64,000 bases of DNA from Anaerolineales bacterium (GCA_015075185.1 JABTUW010000001.1:2170001-2234000), one strand, 5' to 3'; shown: positions 17,913 through 27,824, numbered from the stretch's first letter. Numbers and translations: made by a program. The notes: generated from the letters alone by a model not told the origin.

Positions 17913-18287
17913 ATGGATTTTGACGCTCAAGGAAGTTTTTTCTCTCTAGCCACGAGCTGCTTGACCCAATCGCCTGTACTGCTGGTCTGGGTGGGCGGGC
18001 TTTTCCTGGCGCTGACCCGCTGGGAGCAGCATCCCCGGACCTCGTTGTTCGCCCTTATCGCCATTGTGCTCGAGGTTGTGGCCCTGTTGAGCAGTCTCTT
18101 TTTTGTCACGTGGCTCATTCCCCTGCTGTACCAGCAAGGTTGGGAGGCGACAAATATAAGCATGGCTGTCGCCGGCAGCACCTTCTTTCATGCGATTCTG
18201 AGCGCCGTAGCCTGGGGCCTGCTTATCTATGCCGTGTTTTATGGGCAAGACAGTGCCAAATCGGAGACCAGACCGGCGGAGGAGTAA
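17913..18287 (+). CDS. Small integral membrane protein, unknown function
   Basis: 124 aa with three hydrophobic segments (about 20-38, 45-75 and 83-113) and a charged C-terminal tail ending TRPAEE. ATG at 17913 lies eight bases after GGAG and 23 bases after the preceding stop, so it is probably in the same transcript. It resembles the many small unannotated membrane proteins of Chloroflexota; no family recognised. Confidence 0.65.
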   Translation: MDFDAQGSFFSLATSCLTQSPVLLVWVGGLFLALTRWEQHPRTSLFALIAIVLEVVALLSSLFFVTWLIPLLYQQGWEATNISMAVAGSTFFHAILSAVAWGLLIYAVFYGQDSAKSETRPAEE

Positions 18288-18340
18288 AGCTGGCGTTTTG
18301 ATCTATGAATTGAACGGCCCGTCCGGGGAAGGAGAAACAA

Positions 18341-18811
18341 ATGTTACCGCTGCTTGAAGCTTATCTGGAACGCCTGGAAGCGCTGCACAGCGACATGCGC
18401 CAGGCGCTCGCCGGGCTGCCGCTGGCGGCGCTGGATTGGCTGCCGGGGGTGGACATGAGTTCGCTGGCTGTGTTGGCCACCCATGTCGCCGGCTCGGAGC
18501 GCTATTGGGTGGGCGAGGTAGCCGGCGGCGACCCGGCTCACCGCGACCGGGCGACCGAGTTCCGCATCTACGGCCTGAACGAGGTCGAATTGATTGCCCG
18601 TCTCGACGCTACCCTGGCTCACAGCCGCATGGTGCTCGAAAAGCTGACCCTGCCGGAGCTGGAACTGCGCCGCCAGGCCGGCGATAGGGGCGAAGTGACG
18701 GTCGCCTGGGCCTTGTTCCACAACCTGCAGCACGTCGGCACTCACCCGGGGCAGATGCAGCTTACCCGCCAGTTGTGGGAACAGCAGTTAATAGAAAGAA
18801 CTGAGAGTTAA
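18341..18811 (+). CDS. DinB-family (DUF664-like) protein
   Basis: 156-aa four-helix DinB/YfiT-type protein. The putative metal ligands are present: His in LATHVAGSERYW and two His in HNLQHVGTHPGQMQLTRQ. Such proteins bind a divalent metal and often act as thiol-dependent transferases, though many are uncharacterised. ATG at 18341 follows GGAAGGAG. It stands alone between a membrane protein and a repeat. Confidence 0.85.
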   Translation: MLPLLEAYLERLEALHSDMRQALAGLPLAALDWLPGVDMSSLAVLATHVAGSERYWVGEVAGGDPAHRDRATEFRIYGLNEVELIARLDATLAHSRMVLEKLTLPELELRRQAGDRGEVTVAWALFHNLQHVGTHPGQMQLTRQLWEQQLIERTES

Positions 18812-18844
18812 GTAAATGTTGGAAGGTAACTAACAGACAACTTG

Positions 18845-18909
18845 GACAGGATTAACAGGGGTAACAAGATTTTTGAGTTTTCAACCCTGTTAATCTTGTA
18901 AATCCTGTC
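18845..18909. repeat. Dispersed palindromic repeat, family A (copy 2)
   Basis: GACAGGATTAACAGGGGTAA on the left and TTAATCTTGTAAATCCTGTC on the right. It is one of four copies in the window and sits between DinB (+) and the small gene at 18977 (-), so it could also act as a bidirectional terminator. Confidence 0.85.
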
Positions 18910-18976
18910 TTGCTGTTTTCGAGGTTAGTATTCTTCCAACTAATTTTTGTGGTTTACTTAAGCGAAGCGGTTTGGG

Positions 18977-19303
18977 TCATGATACGGCGATTGACAGCTC
19001 GTAGTCGCTCAGGTGATGGGCCACCGTCTTGATGGTCGCCACATCGCCTGTGACCACAAACTCGTCAGCCATGAGGGTGAAATTCAGCGAGGCTTTGGGC
19101 TGAAACGAAACCATCTCCCCGTTGAAGGTTTCATACAGACCATACTGGCCGGTTATTTTACAGGTCAAGCCGTAACCGCAGGCAAAGAGCGTCTCCCCGG
19201 CCATCTCTTCGATCAGCAATTCCTGGGCCAGTTCCAGCATTTTGTCATTCAATTGGACCGCTTTACCGGTCTGCGGCTGACCACTCATTTTTCCGCTTAT
19301 CAT
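18977..19303 (-). CDS. Hypothetical protein
   Basis: 108 aa, soluble, no recognised family. The ATG (complement of 19301-19303) is preceded by AGGGAG at proper distance, which favours this strand over the overlapping plus-strand ORF. The sequence alternates hydrophobic and polar residues (LFACGYGLTCKITGQYGLYETF, FTLMADEFVVTGDVATI), suggesting a small beta-rich fold. Confidence 0.6.
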   Translation of the reverse strand: MISGKMSGQPQTGKAVQLNDKMLELAQELLIEEMAGETLFACGYGLTCKITGQYGLYETFNGEMVSFQPKASLNFTLMADEFVVTGDVATIKTVAHHLSDYELSIAVS

Positions 19304-19538
19304 TTTACTCCCTGCCCGTGAAACCTATTCTTAGAGAAGAGTTTAACCGACTTGGTCTCTTATGTCTACACCGGGCTGGGTGGTTTCAAGCAGCAAACAG
19401 AGTTAACTTTTTAGCCCTTTTTGTACCTCTTTCTAATACTCCTATCACCCAAGTGGGTGAGCTGCTTTTTGGTTTCACTTTAGCTGATCTCGCTCAATCC
19501 CACTTGATTTTCGTATAACCAGATTGTTAGCAGCACGG

Positions 19539-19740
19539 TCAAATTGATTCAGATGACTGAACTACCTCTATCATGTCTGCTCTGGCCCGCAGCACCAACT
19601 CATCCCCCGTTTGAATCACCTGCATCACCCCGCGTATATTAGCGATGGTCGGCAGGCCAATCTCCCGCAAAACAATCGAACCGTGGGAGAGATTGCCACC
19701 GATTTCGATGACCACGCCGCCCACATCTTGCGTCTTATAT
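19539..19740 (-). pseudogene. Fragment of a PEP-utilising enzyme mobile domain
   Basis: The minus-strand translation contains GGNLSHGSIVLREIGLPTIAN, which matches the phosphohistidine swivelling domain of PEP synthase/pyruvate phosphate dikinase (consensus GGxxSHxAIvAREXGiPAV), including the SH phosphohistidine. Only this domain remains. The upstream part of the frame runs into the leader of the VapB-type antitoxin gene and has no homology. The real gene was probably truncated when the toxin-antitoxin pair arrived. No ribosome-binding site is visible for the remnant. Confidence 0.6.
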
Positions 19741-19801
19741 TTATGCTGGCGCATTCTGTGGTACAATATCCCCCAGGAGTGTCGAAATGAGGAGGTCGCT
19801 G

Positions 19802-20053
19802 ATGAACGCAACTGAGCAAACGCTGGTTAAGCAAATTGTTGACGAGGCGCAGACATTACCCGAAAACCTTATCCGGGAGGTCTTGGATTTCATCGGTTAC
19901 CTGCGGGCCAAGTATGAGCAAAACGGTGATGAGGCTCGCCGGGCAGCCTTGCTGGCCACTTTTGGGACCTGGCAAGACGACCGTGAACCGGAAGTTATTA
20001 TTCAAGACATTTACGCCAATCGCACCATTTCCGATTTGGAGCTTGATCTGTGA
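19802..20053 (+). CDS. VapB-type antitoxin (DUF2281-like)
   Basis: 83 aa. The N-terminal part LVKQIVDEAQTLPENLIREVLDFIGYLRAK is typical of DUF2281 antitoxins, and the acidic C-terminus ends SDLELDL. ATG at 19802 follows GAGGAGGT; an in-frame ATG at 19787 is overlapped by the Shine-Dalgarno and is less likely. A TGGTACAAT box (near 19757-19765) is a plausible -10. The last codons overlap the toxin start by four bases (GTGA). Confidence 0.85.
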   Translation: MNATEQTLVKQIVDEAQTLPENLIREVLDFIGYLRAKYEQNGDEARRAALLATFGTWQDDREPEVIIQDIYANRTISDLELDL

Positions 20054-20448
20054 GCTACCTGCTTGATACTGATATTTGTATCTATTGGTTGAATGGTCGG
20101 CCAGGTGTAAAAGATAAACTGTTGGCCGCGGGCTGGAAACGGGTGGCAATCTCGGTGATCACTCAAGCGGAGCTGTATTATGGAGCTTATAACTCGAGTC
20201 GGGTCACCGAGAATCTGGGTCGAGTAGATGATTTCGTGAGCCAAGTCCCTATTTTACCTCTGCATGATACCACCCTTAAACGATTTGGCGCGTTAAAGGC
20301 GCAACTTCGCCAAATCGGCCAGCCGTTGCCGGATTTTGACCTACTCATTGCCAGTATAGCCTTGATGGAAAATAGGGTGCTGGTGACAAATAATACCCGC
20401 CACTATCAACGCATTCAGGATTTACAACTGGAAAATTGGGCTTCATAG
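20050..20448 (+). CDS. VapC-family PIN-domain toxin
   Basis: 132-aa PIN-domain ribonuclease. The acidic metal-binding residues are visible: D6 in LLDTDICIYWL, E41 in ITQAELYYGA and D97 in PDFDLLIASIAL, followed by VLVTNNTRHYQRI. GTG start overlapping the antitoxin stop indicates translational coupling. Such toxins cleave tRNA or rRNA and are neutralised by the cognate antitoxin. It ends 30 bases from the convergent gene at 20478. Confidence 0.92.
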   Translation: MSYLLDTDICIYWLNGRPGVKDKLLAAGWKRVAISVITQAELYYGAYNSSRVTENLGRVDDFVSQVPILPLHDTTLKRFGALKAQLRQIGQPLPDFDLLIASIALMENRVLVTNNTRHYQRIQDLQLENWAS

Positions 20449-20477
20449 TTAAGGGATCGTCAAATTCTATGGTAGCC

Positions 20478-21923
20478 TCACCAAAGATGCCACTGCATAA
20501 TCAGTTCCTCTCGGCTGCCGCCCGTAAAGCGTAGTTTCCCGATCCGGTTCTGATCGGTAGCAAAGCAGGCCATAAGATCAAGCGCAATGGTCACATTGAG
20601 TTGATTCTGCTGCTCCAGGGCGGCGCGGCAGGTGTCTTCATCCAGATCCTGGAAATCATCAAGATCACCTGTCTGTAACGCCACGAGCTTGATGTCATTT
20701 TCGTCGGCATCAGCCTTCTCAAAGACCGGCCGGTCGCCGTCAAAATACCAGAAGAAATCGCCATCCTCCTCCGAGGGCTGCGCCCCGTTGTCGAAATCTA
20801 TTTTATCTTCGCGGCGCACCGTCGTCGTCACGTAGCTGTTATCGTCGTCATCGCGCACGTTGATCTGGATATCCCGCGCCTCCGTCGAGCCATCCGCTCG
20901 CTCGACGCGCAAACTGTAGGTGGTGCTCTCCTGGGGACATTCCCGGCGGCTCTGGTTGTCGCCGGAAACACCTTTTCCTTGAAAGTAGACCGCCTGCACG
21001 CCGTACACATTCCAGAAGAAATTAACGCACTCGCCCCGCTTTATCTCGGTCCGATCCACTCGAAAATCAATCCCGACCGCCGGTGTGGGGGAGGCGGTGG
21101 GCGTCGGCGGGGGCGGCGTAGCCACAGTGGGCACCGCGTCAACATAATAGGCGGTTGAAAATTCCGGGTTGCCGGTAACCCAGCCCAGCCCTGTCGTACC
21201 CACGGGGAAATTAATTTGCCACCACAGGTCGGCCCCCAGATTCCGTCCGGTAATTCTGGCCTCCTGGTTGGGCTGCAAAAAACCAAGCGAGTCATACTGC
21301 GTACCGGGACCGGCGCGCACCCGCAGGGAGCCTGCCGACGTGACTACGAGATAAGGATAAGTGGGGGTGGGGGTAGGCGTGGGAGTCGCCGGAACTGGAG
21401 TTGGGGTCGGTGTTGCCGGCTGAACCTGGACAAAGACCAGCTCCGACTCGCCCGTCACGCCGGCGGCATTGTAAGCAATAACCTGGAGAACGTGGCTGCC
21501 GGCAATGTCAGGCAGCCAGACCTGGCTGGCCGTCCGCGTTCGGTTGGTTTGCGGGTTCATATTCGATATTCTGGCCAGCAGCTTGTCGTTGACCATCAAA
21601 TCAATCCGGGTAATACCCTGGGGGTCAGCCGACTTGGAAACGACCGGAATTAACTCCCCGGAGGTAAACACCTGGTCGGCGACAGGGCTGACAATGACCA
21701 CGCTGGGAATGCTCTGGATCGTTGCTGTTGAGGTGGGGGTGCTTTGAGCCTGAGCCGGCAGCGCGGGGGGAACAGCCAACTCGACCCGCTCCGGGGCCTC
21801 TTGTAGATGCGCTCCTGCCTCTCTGGCTGAAGCGGCTGTGAAAGCTATCCCAAAGGTTGCGCCGCTAACTGCCAACCACAGCCCCATCAAAAGGGGAAAA
21901 CTCGCAAAGGTGTGTTTACCCAT
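20478..21923 (-). CDS. Secreted protein with Ig-like and SH3b domains
   Basis: 481 aa. N-terminal signal segment (residues about 8-33, LLMGLWLAVSGATFGIAF). An Ig/cadherin-like domain of the bacterial 'Big' type follows (about 70-160: IPSVVIVSPVADQVFTSGE), then a (TP)n linker, an SH3b domain (about 190-260: GSLRVRAGPGTQYDSLGFL), another linker, and a C-terminal beta-rich domain with a DDDDNS segment. Probably cell-surface or secreted, binding wall polymers or stabilising the envelope. It has its own promoter. Confidence 0.8.
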   Translation of the reverse strand: MGKHTFASFPLLMGLWLAVSGATFGIAFTAASAREAGAHLQEAPERVELAVPPALPAQAQSTPTSTATIQSIPSVVIVSPVADQVFTSGELIPVVSKSADPQGITRIDLMVNDKLLARISNMNPQTNRTRTASQVWLPDIAGSHVLQVIAYNAAGVTGESELVFVQVQPATPTPTPVPATPTPTPTPTYPYLVVTSAGSLRVRAGPGTQYDSLGFLQPNQEARITGRNLGADLWWQINFPVGTTGLGWVTGNPEFSTAYYVDAVPTVATPPPPTPTASPTPAVGIDFRVDRTEIKRGECVNFFWNVYGVQAVYFQGKGVSGDNQSRRECPQESTTYSLRVERADGSTEARDIQINVRDDDDNSYVTTTVRREDKIDFDNGAQPSEEDGDFFWYFDGDRPVFEKADADENDIKLVALQTGDLDDFQDLDEDTCRAALEQQNQLNVTIALDLMACFATDQNRIGKLRFTGGSREELIMQWHLW

Positions 21924-21984
21924 AACCTAATTACCCCCTGTTATTGCTGAAGCAACAACAAAGCAACATTAAGAATCGGTTGGC

Positions 21985-22013
21985 AGTATAGTGGGTTGTC
22001 TGTAATTGGTCAA
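21985..22013 (-). promoter_or_regulatory. Promoter of the secreted SH3b protein gene
   Basis: On the minus strand TTGACC (22008-22013), 17-bp spacer, TATACT (21985-21990), about 60 bases before the ATG at 21923. Confidence 0.65.
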
Positions 22014-22037
22014 GTCCCTCCAGATTTGTTCGCTTCA

Positions 22038-22862
22038 CTACCCCCGGTCTGAAGCGTCCTCTCGTGGCCGCAATCCTGGCAAAATGAGGGCGCGCAGTTG
22101 CGGGTTGACCCGGTTCTGGCTTTCGGGCGAAAGCACCAGCACGACACCCAACACCAGCAAAATGTTGGTCATCAGGAAGAAGATAAACTCCTCGACGGGG
22201 AGGACGCCGCCCAGGTAAAGCTGGAGCGATTGGGCCGGGTCAATGGTCCAGGTGCCGGAGCTGATGGCCAGGGCGTCGGCCTGGCCGAGGTAGAGCGTGA
22301 CCGGCAGCAGGGTCCACAGCACCAGCCGGCGCTGCCGCCAGAGGATGTCGGCCCCGAAGCCGATTTGCAGCATGAGCGGCGGCAGCGCCCAGATCAGAAT
22401 CAGGGCCAGGTACGTGCCCGGCTGCCAGCCGGCGATCAATATCGCCGCCATCGCCAGCCAAACCCAGCCAACACCAAGCAGTAAACTGGGGCGGAGTTGA
22501 CGCTTAGCGGGCAGGGGACGCGTCTCACCGGGCAGGCGGCGGGCCAGAAAGAGTAGCCACAGGCTGGTCAAAATCGGTTGCAGGACAAAAAAGGTGTACT
22601 CTTCGATTGGCACCCAGCCCAAAACCAGGCCGGTGACCAGGTGTGGGTCGTAGGACCAGACGCCGGTCGCGACCAGGTAATTATCCCAGGGAGTCGTATA
22701 AATCAGCGCCACCAGAATATGCCCCAGCACGACCTTCCAGGCCGGCCAGCCGCTCAGGGCGCCGGGCAGAGCTAGACCTCGCCGCAGGTCATACCAGGTC
22801 AGCAGCGCCAGCAGCAGGATGGGGATCAGCAAAAATTGAGCCAAAAAGCCAAAATAAGTCAT
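22038..22862 (-). CDS. Fused heterodimer-type lycopene cyclase (CrtYc-CrtYd)
   Basis: 274-aa membrane protein with about seven helices. It has two related halves, each with the motif of CrtYc/CrtYd cyclases: PWDNYLVATGVWSYDP and GWVPIEEYTFFVLQP in the first, LPVEEFIFFLMTN in the second. The family cyclises the psi-ends of lycopene to beta-rings in the cytoplasmic membrane. Last gene of the light/carotenoid operon, starting 28 bases after the photolyase stop. The conserved PxE(E)xxFF elements are intact in both halves. Confidence 0.88.
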   Translation of the reverse strand: MTYFGFLAQFLLIPILLLALLTWYDLRRGLALPGALSGWPAWKVVLGHILVALIYTTPWDNYLVATGVWSYDPHLVTGLVLGWVPIEEYTFFVLQPILTSLWLLFLARRLPGETRPLPAKRQLRPSLLLGVGWVWLAMAAILIAGWQPGTYLALILIWALPPLMLQIGFGADILWRQRRLVLWTLLPVTLYLGQADALAISSGTWTIDPAQSLQLYLGGVLPVEEFIFFLMTNILLVLGVVLVLSPESQNRVNPQLRALILPGLRPREDASDRG

Positions 22863-22889
22863 GAAATCTACTCCATCAAACCAGACTGT

Positions 22890-24296
22890 TCAGACATAGT
22901 TCACTTCCCTGGCCTGGGCATACGCGGCCAGGGCGCGATCCCTGGCCCAGTGGTGGTCAATGATCGGCATAGGGTAATCTTGACCCAGCACACAGCCGGC
23001 CTGCCGCTGCATCTGGCCCGGCATCTCCCAGGGTGTATGAATGTAGGGGTCGGGGACAGCCGCCAGTTCGGGCAGCCAGCGCCGGATATAGTTCCCTTGC
23101 GGATCGAATTTCTGACCCTGCAACACCGGGTTAAAGACGCGAAAGTAGGGCGCGGCGTCGGCGCCGACGCCGGCAGTCCACTGCCAGCCGCCATTGTTGG
23201 CGGCCGGGTCGCCATCCAGCAGATGCTGCATAAACCAGCGCTCGCCCCAGCGCCAGTCAATCAGCAAATCTTTGACCAAAAAAGAAGCGACAATCATGCG
23301 CGCCCGGTTGTGCATCCAGCCGCTCTGAAGTAGTTGGCGCATGGCGGCGTCAACCACCGGGTAGCCGGTGCGACCTTCAGTCCAGGCAGCAAAAGCCTTT
23401 TCGTCGTTGCTCCAGGGAATGCGCTCATACTCTGACCGGAGGCTGGTCCCGCGCACACGGGGGAAATGGTAGAGAATAGAAATGTAAAACTCGCGCCAGA
23501 TCAGCTCGTTGAGCCAGGTTTCCGCGCCTTTGCCGGCCGCCCTGTCCAATGCTTCAACGGCGTGAACGGTGGCTTGGCGGGCCGAGAGCATGCCCAGGCG
23601 CAAATAGGGCGACAAATTCGATGTTCCGTCCACGTCAAGCTGATTGCGGTTCTCGGCGTAGGCGGCGATAGCCGGGCCGCAGGCGAAGAGACGCAGGCGG
23701 CGCTGAGCTTCGGCTTCGCCGGGAGGGAAGAGGGCGGCGGCAGACAGGCTGGGTTCGGCTGGGATCGGGCTGCTGGCGAGGTCGGGGGTTGAAATTCGCT
23801 CAGGCGCCGGGAGAACAGCCTGCCGGTGCGGCAGCGGGAGGGCTTTCCAGGCCCGGCTGAAAGGGGTGAAGACCGTATAGGGCAAACCATTGGCTTTGAG
23901 GACGGTGCTGGGCGGGTGGACCGTCACCCCGCCGGTCAGCTTCAAAGGCAGTTGTTGACCGATGGCAGCATCACGGAGACAAGCATAGGGCGAGAAATCC
24001 TCTTCGGCAAAGATAGCCGACGCGCTGCTTTCGGCCAGCACAGCGGCAAGTTGATCTTGCGGGCGGCCGGAGCGGACGATCAGACGGCTGCCCCGTTTGT
24101 CCAAATCAGCAACCAATTGGCGCAGGCCGCCGAACAGAAAAGCCAGTCGTTTAGCGCCGGCGTAGGGCGAAGCAAGCAAGGTTGGATCTAGAATAAAAAG
24201 TGGAATGACGTGCTCGGCGTGGGCCAGGGCGGCGTGCAGTGCCTGGTTGTCGGCTAAACGCAGGTCACGTCTAATCCACCAGATCGCAGTGGTCAT
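22890..24296 (-). CDS. phr: Deoxyribodipyrimidine photolyase (class I, cryptochrome/photolyase family)
   Basis: 468-aa flavoprotein that repairs UV-induced cyclobutane pyrimidine dimers with light. The N-terminal alpha/beta antenna domain begins [13 protein letters not shown]. The C-terminal FAD domain has [36 protein letters not shown] and the FAD-site stretch [11 protein letters not shown]. The frame is open 129 bases further upstream, but homology starts at MTTAIWW, 22 bases after the preceding stop. Its position in a CarH-headed operon fits light-induced expression. Confidence 0.93.
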   Translation of the reverse strand: MTTAIWWIRRDLRLADNQALHAALAHAEHVIPLFILDPTLLASPYAGAKRLAFLFGGLRQLVADLDKRGSRLIVRSGRPQDQLAAVLAESSASAIFAEEDFSPYACLRDAAIGQQLPLKLTGGVTVHPPSTVLKANGLPYTVFTPFSRAWKALPLPHRQAVLPAPERISTPDLASSPIPAEPSLSAAALFPPGEAEAQRRLRLFACGPAIAAYAENRNQLDVDGTSNLSPYLRLGMLSARQATVHAVEALDRAAGKGAETWLNELIWREFYISILYHFPRVRGTSLRSEYERIPWSNDEKAFAAWTEGRTGYPVVDAAMRQLLQSGWMHNRARMIVASFLVKDLLIDWRWGERWFMQHLLDGDPAANNGGWQWTAGVGADAAPYFRVFNPVLQGQKFDPQGNYIRRWLPELAAVPDPYIHTPWEMPGQMQRQAGCVLGQDYPMPIIDHHWARDRALAAYAQAREVNYV

Positions 24297-24318
24297 AAGG
24301 TTTCTAGAATCTGGTTGG

Positions 24319-25935
24319 TCATTGGGTAATCCTTGAAAGTACATCAGAAGGTTTTTGGTTTTCAACGGTTCGGGTGAGTGGGACGGGTGAAGCGGTATGA
24401 GCCTCAGCCTTAACTCCGAGTTCACTCAAAACAGTCCTGGCCAGGCGCAGCCCACCCAGAGCTACCGCCGCCGTAGACTGGCCGGGAAAAATAGTGTCGC
24501 CGACGAGCCACAGGCCGGGAGCCAGCCGGGGCGCCCAGGTACGGAACAGGCTTGTTTGAGGAAAGCCGCCCACCCAGCCCCAGGCTCGGCGGGTGAAGCG
24601 TTGAAAGGTGACCGGCGTGCCGGGCAGGATCAAATGGGCCGCCTCCCGCAGGCCAGGGAGAGCCGTTTCGGCGGCGGCCAGGATGCGTTCTACATAGACA
24701 GCTTTGCGTTCTTCGTAAGCAGCGCGCTCGTTTTCAAAAAGACGCCACCACTCGCGCAGGCCCGTGTGCGTGCTGATGGTCAGCGCCCGCTGGCCGGCCG
24801 GGGCGCGATTCTTATCCCAGCCAGGGCTGAGCGAAAGGAAGACCGTGTTGCCCTCGGCCATTGGCTCGCGCACAATCACTTGATGGTGCAGCGGAAAATC
24901 GGCCGGCACGGCCGAGCCATCCAACCCGACGTAAACCATAAACGCGCCCCAGCCGTCGAATGAGGCGGGGAGACGAGGCGGCGACACCTGTTCGGGTGCA
25001 GGTGAGGCGAAGGAACGGAGTGAAGAAGGAGCGTTTTCGCCCAGCAGCGCGGCGAGATTCCAGGGGGTCAGATTGGCGACAATACCATCGGCAGGGAAGG
25101 ATTTGCCGCGCTTGGTTTCCACGGCAACGGGCCGGCCTCGCTCTATAACAATCCGGCGGACTTCCTGGCGGTAATGGACCTGCCCGCCATGCCGGCGCAC
25201 GGCCTGGGCTAGCGTTTCGGCCAGAGCGCCCATACCTCCGGCCAGGTGGACTACTCCGCGCCGGGGTAAATCCAGGGCCGCAGCGCCGTATAGCGCGTTG
25301 GCCTGGCCGCTGGCGGCTTGAGCGGCAATGAGCAGTTGGCCGTCAACAAAAAGACGCAGGCGCTCAGGAGCGTGGCTCAGGTGGGCCGCCACCGGGCGGA
25401 GAGCATCCGCAGCCAATTGAGGCAAACCAGCGTAAGTTTCAAACCCACCCCGACCCAGCCAGCCCACCCCCTTTTGACTCACTTGCAGAACATCGGCGAA
25501 AGTTTGAGGCGGCCAGGGGGGCGTCCGCAGGGCCAGGTCCCACAGGGCATCGGCGGTGCGTTCTTGCCAGCGCCAAAAAGTCTCGGCCTGGGGGCCAAAA
25601 GCGCGGCCATACTCTTCCCAACGCCGCGCGTCGGTCCAGCGCGTGACCGTCGAACCATCGGGCAGGTGGACGACCAGGGCGGGATTGGCAGCATGGGCCG
25701 GCCAAGCAGTCACCCCGGCGGCTTGGGCCACCAGGTCCAGCGGCCCGCCAGGGTAAAAACCGCCGGCCAGGGTCGCGCCGGCATCGAAGCGATAACCTTG
25801 ATGGTAAAAAGTACCGGCGCAGCCGCCCGGATAGATGTGCGCTTCCAGCACGGTGACGTCCAGCCCGGCGCGGGCCATAACCGCTGCTGCTGTCAACCCC
25901 CCCATGCCAGCGCCGATGACGACAATGCGCTTCAT
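24319..25935 (-). CDS. Phytoene desaturase/carotene isomerase-family FAD oxidoreductase
   Basis: 538 aa. Rossmann FAD site [19 protein letters not shown] at residues 5-23 and the carotenoid-oxidoreductase signature [19 protein letters not shown]; the C-terminal FAD motif is [22 protein letters not shown]. The CAGTF wording is closer to CrtISO/CrtD-type enzymes than to the bacterial CrtI at 29233, so a second desaturation, isomerisation or hydroxycarotenoid step is likely; the exact reaction is undetermined. Its start overlaps the SRPBCC gene stop by four bases. Confidence 0.85.
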   Translation of the reverse strand: MKRIVVIGAGMGGLTAAAVMARAGLDVTVLEAHIYPGGCAGTFYHQGYRFDAGATLAGGFYPGGPLDLVAQAAGVTAWPAHAANPALVVHLPDGSTVTRWTDARRWEEYGRAFGPQAETFWRWQERTADALWDLALRTPPWPPQTFADVLQVSQKGVGWLGRGGFETYAGLPQLAADALRPVAAHLSHAPERLRLFVDGQLLIAAQAASGQANALYGAAALDLPRRGVVHLAGGMGALAETLAQAVRRHGGQVHYRQEVRRIVIERGRPVAVETKRGKSFPADGIVANLTPWNLAALLGENAPSSLRSFASPAPEQVSPPRLPASFDGWGAFMVYVGLDGSAVPADFPLHHQVIVREPMAEGNTVFLSLSPGWDKNRAPAGQRALTISTHTGLREWWRLFENERAAYEERKAVYVERILAAAETALPGLREAAHLILPGTPVTFQRFTRRAWGWVGGFPQTSLFRTWAPRLAPGLWLVGDTIFPGQSTAAVALGGLRLARTVLSELGVKAEAHTASPVPLTRTVENQKPSDVLSRITQ

Positions 25936-26411
25936 TGCCTCACCTGGGGTGAGGCCGGGGGAAGCTCATGTCTTTTCTCAAGTAAACCTTTTGTTTTCCA
26001 GCCGCGATAAGCGAACAAAATGGGCAAAGTTAGCCACATCCCCAGGCCAACCAGGCTCCACCAGGGATGCTTTTTTAACTCCGCTTCTACTTCGTCAATG
26101 ACTTCGGTGGTTGTCTCATTCACAAGCCGGAAGGAATGGTGGTGGGACCAGGAGCCAAAAGGGCCACGTAGTTGCCGGTCCACAAAGCCGTTATGGCCGA
26201 CATTCTCAATCCTTGCCAGCCAGCGTATGGGCAGCGGCCCCAGCCAGAGGGTGAAATTCATTTCATCCCCTTCTTGCAGGCGGGCCGGCGCTTGGTGAAT
26301 TTGGGTGATGATCGGGGGCGGGGTAATCGCGCCCATGCTGTTGGACTGGGCGTGAAAATCGGCCACTGCCGCCAGCGGCGCGCGCACCCGGAAAGAATGG
26401 TGGTACTTCAT
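25932..26411 (-). CDS. SRPBCC-family ligand-binding protein
   Basis: 159 aa. N-terminal START/Bet v1-like fold ([21 protein letters not shown], about 1-120), followed by a hydrophobic segment ([22 protein letters not shown]) that may anchor it to the membrane. It overlaps both neighbours by four bases (ATGA), indicating tight coupling with the carH-like and CrtI-family genes. SRPBCC proteins bind hydrophobic ligands; here a carotenoid or precursor is plausible by context only. Confidence 0.8.
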   Translation of the reverse strand: MKYHHSFRVRAPLAAVADFHAQSNSMGAITPPPIITQIHQAPARLQEGDEMNFTLWLGPLPIRWLARIENVGHNGFVDRQLRGPFGSWSHHHSFRLVNETTTEVIDEVEAELKKHPWWSLVGLGMWLTLPILFAYRGWKTKGLLEKRHELPPASPQVRQ

Positions 26412-27751
26412 GACATGCCTTTCACGCCCTCAAGCGTCAGTTGAGCCAGCCAATCACGGATAACTTTACCGCGCTCATCCAGATGGGTCTGGACCGCTTG
26501 CCGGTAGGCAATTAGGTAGCGCTGAAGTTGCTCGGTCGGCATTTGATGATTGATTAAAAGGCCTTCGACCCAAATGATGCTGGTGCCCATAAAGTCAATA
26601 TTGCCCAGCAGCAGGGCGGCAATAATATTGCGGGCAAATTTCATGTTCGCGTTGGCCAGGCGGCTGTGCGGAATAGACTCATCTTTCAGCAGGCGCCACA
26701 CGTGCGCTTCGATCAGGGCTTGATGCTCCCGATAGTGGGCCAGGGTTTGCTGGTATGCTTCACTTGGCTGGGAGACCGCCGGCGGCGGCCAGCCCTGGCG
26801 CGGCGATATGAGAAATTGCTCAACCACTTGAGGAGTTGTCTCCAGGTGTTCCCCGAGAAAATGGCCGGGAATGCGGCTGCGTAAGGCTGGCAGATGGTTA
26901 AAGACAGCGCCGCCGTAAGCGAGCGGCACCCGCTCCTGGTTTAGCAAGTGGGCTATCTCCAGCATGGACGCAGCGGTATGGAGCTGCTGGGCGGCTACAA
27001 TCACCAGTTGCGGCCTGGCCGTGGCAATGGTGAATTCCAGGCGAGCCGAGGGGACATCGGCGCCGAGATAGACGACATCCCAACCGTGCCGCCGGAGCAA
27101 GAGCGTAATCAAGAGCGGGCTAAAGGTGTGCTCCTCTTCGGGCGGACAAGCGACCAAAATACGGCCGGGGCGAGTTGGGGGCGGGGTGGCCGCTACCAGG
27201 GCGTCCAGGCGGCGCATCGCCAGAGCCGAGGCAAAGTGTTCTTGTTGAACAGTAACTTCCCCTTGGTACCAGCCTTCACCCATCTCGGTCAACCCCTTTT
27301 GCAGAAGCTCAAAGCAAACAGTCTCCAGGGGATACAAGGCCGAAGCCTGGGCCAGGATATTTTCCGCCGTCCGCTCATCAAAAGCCAGACAGGCTGCTAT
27401 CCAGGCCCGGCGCAGTTCGGTGATGGCGCTGCCGACCGTGAAGGGCGGTGGGGTGGTGACAGATATGGACGCTTCAGGGGTGTTCGTCTGAAGCGGGTCT
27501 GTTCCTTCCTGTTGCAGACTGTGCCACAGATCCACGGCCCGGCTAATACTTAAACCTTCATCCTGCCGGGCGGCCAGCCACTTAAGCATATCAATATCGT
27601 GCTGCGAGTAGAGGCGGTGGCCGCCGGGGGTCCGATGGGGCTGGGGCAAGCCGTAGCGGCGCTCCCAGGCTCGCAGGGTATCGGGTCTGAGACCCGTTTC
27701 CTGAACAACGGCCTTTAAGTTGTAGGTCGGTAGCTGATTTGATGTAGACAT
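26408..27751 (-). CDS. CarH/LitR-like B12-dependent MerR-family photoreceptor regulator
   Basis: 447 aa. MerR helix-turn-helix (about 8-75: [24 protein letters not shown]), B12-binding cap helices (about 110-190) with the CarH signature W161-x9-E171-H172 ([13 protein letters not shown]), and a cobalamin-binding Rossmann domain (about 195-300) with [10 protein letters not shown], where H208 is the candidate cobalt ligand. Known CarH proteins use adenosylcobalamin to repress carotenoid genes in the dark and release DNA in light. This one has an extra helical C-terminal region (about 310-447) not usual in CarH. First gene of its operon. Its promoter holds tandem 11-bp repeats, suggesting autoregulation. 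Confidence 0.88.
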   Translation of the reverse strand: MSTSNQLPTYNLKAVVQETGLRPDTLRAWERRYGLPQPHRTPGGHRLYSQHDIDMLKWLAARQDEGLSISRAVDLWHSLQQEGTDPLQTNTPEASISVTTPPPFTVGSAITELRRAWIAACLAFDERTAENILAQASALYPLETVCFELLQKGLTEMGEGWYQGEVTVQQEHFASALAMRRLDALVAATPPPTRPGRILVACPPEEEHTFSPLLITLLLRRHGWDVVYLGADVPSARLEFTIATARPQLVIVAAQQLHTAASMLEIAHLLNQERVPLAYGGAVFNHLPALRSRIPGHFLGEHLETTPQVVEQFLISPRQGWPPPAVSQPSEAYQQTLAHYREHQALIEAHVWRLLKDESIPHSRLANANMKFARNIIAALLLGNIDFMGTSIIWVEGLLINHQMPTEQLQRYLIAYRQAVQTHLDERGKVIRDWLAQLTLEGVKGMS

Positions 27752-27824
27752 TACAAGCCTTCTTCTGATAATTTTCTACTTTTACAGGCGGGCCAAAATA
27801 AGATTTCAAACTTGCTTATTGAAA

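Noticed and set aside
19013..19321. 102-aa plus-strand ORF opposite the small gene at 18977-19303
   Set aside because: The minus-strand ORF has AGGGAG before its ATG; the plus ORF has none.
19318..19518. 66-aa plus-strand ORF
   Set aside because: No ribosome-binding site, no recognisable fold, region looks intergenic.
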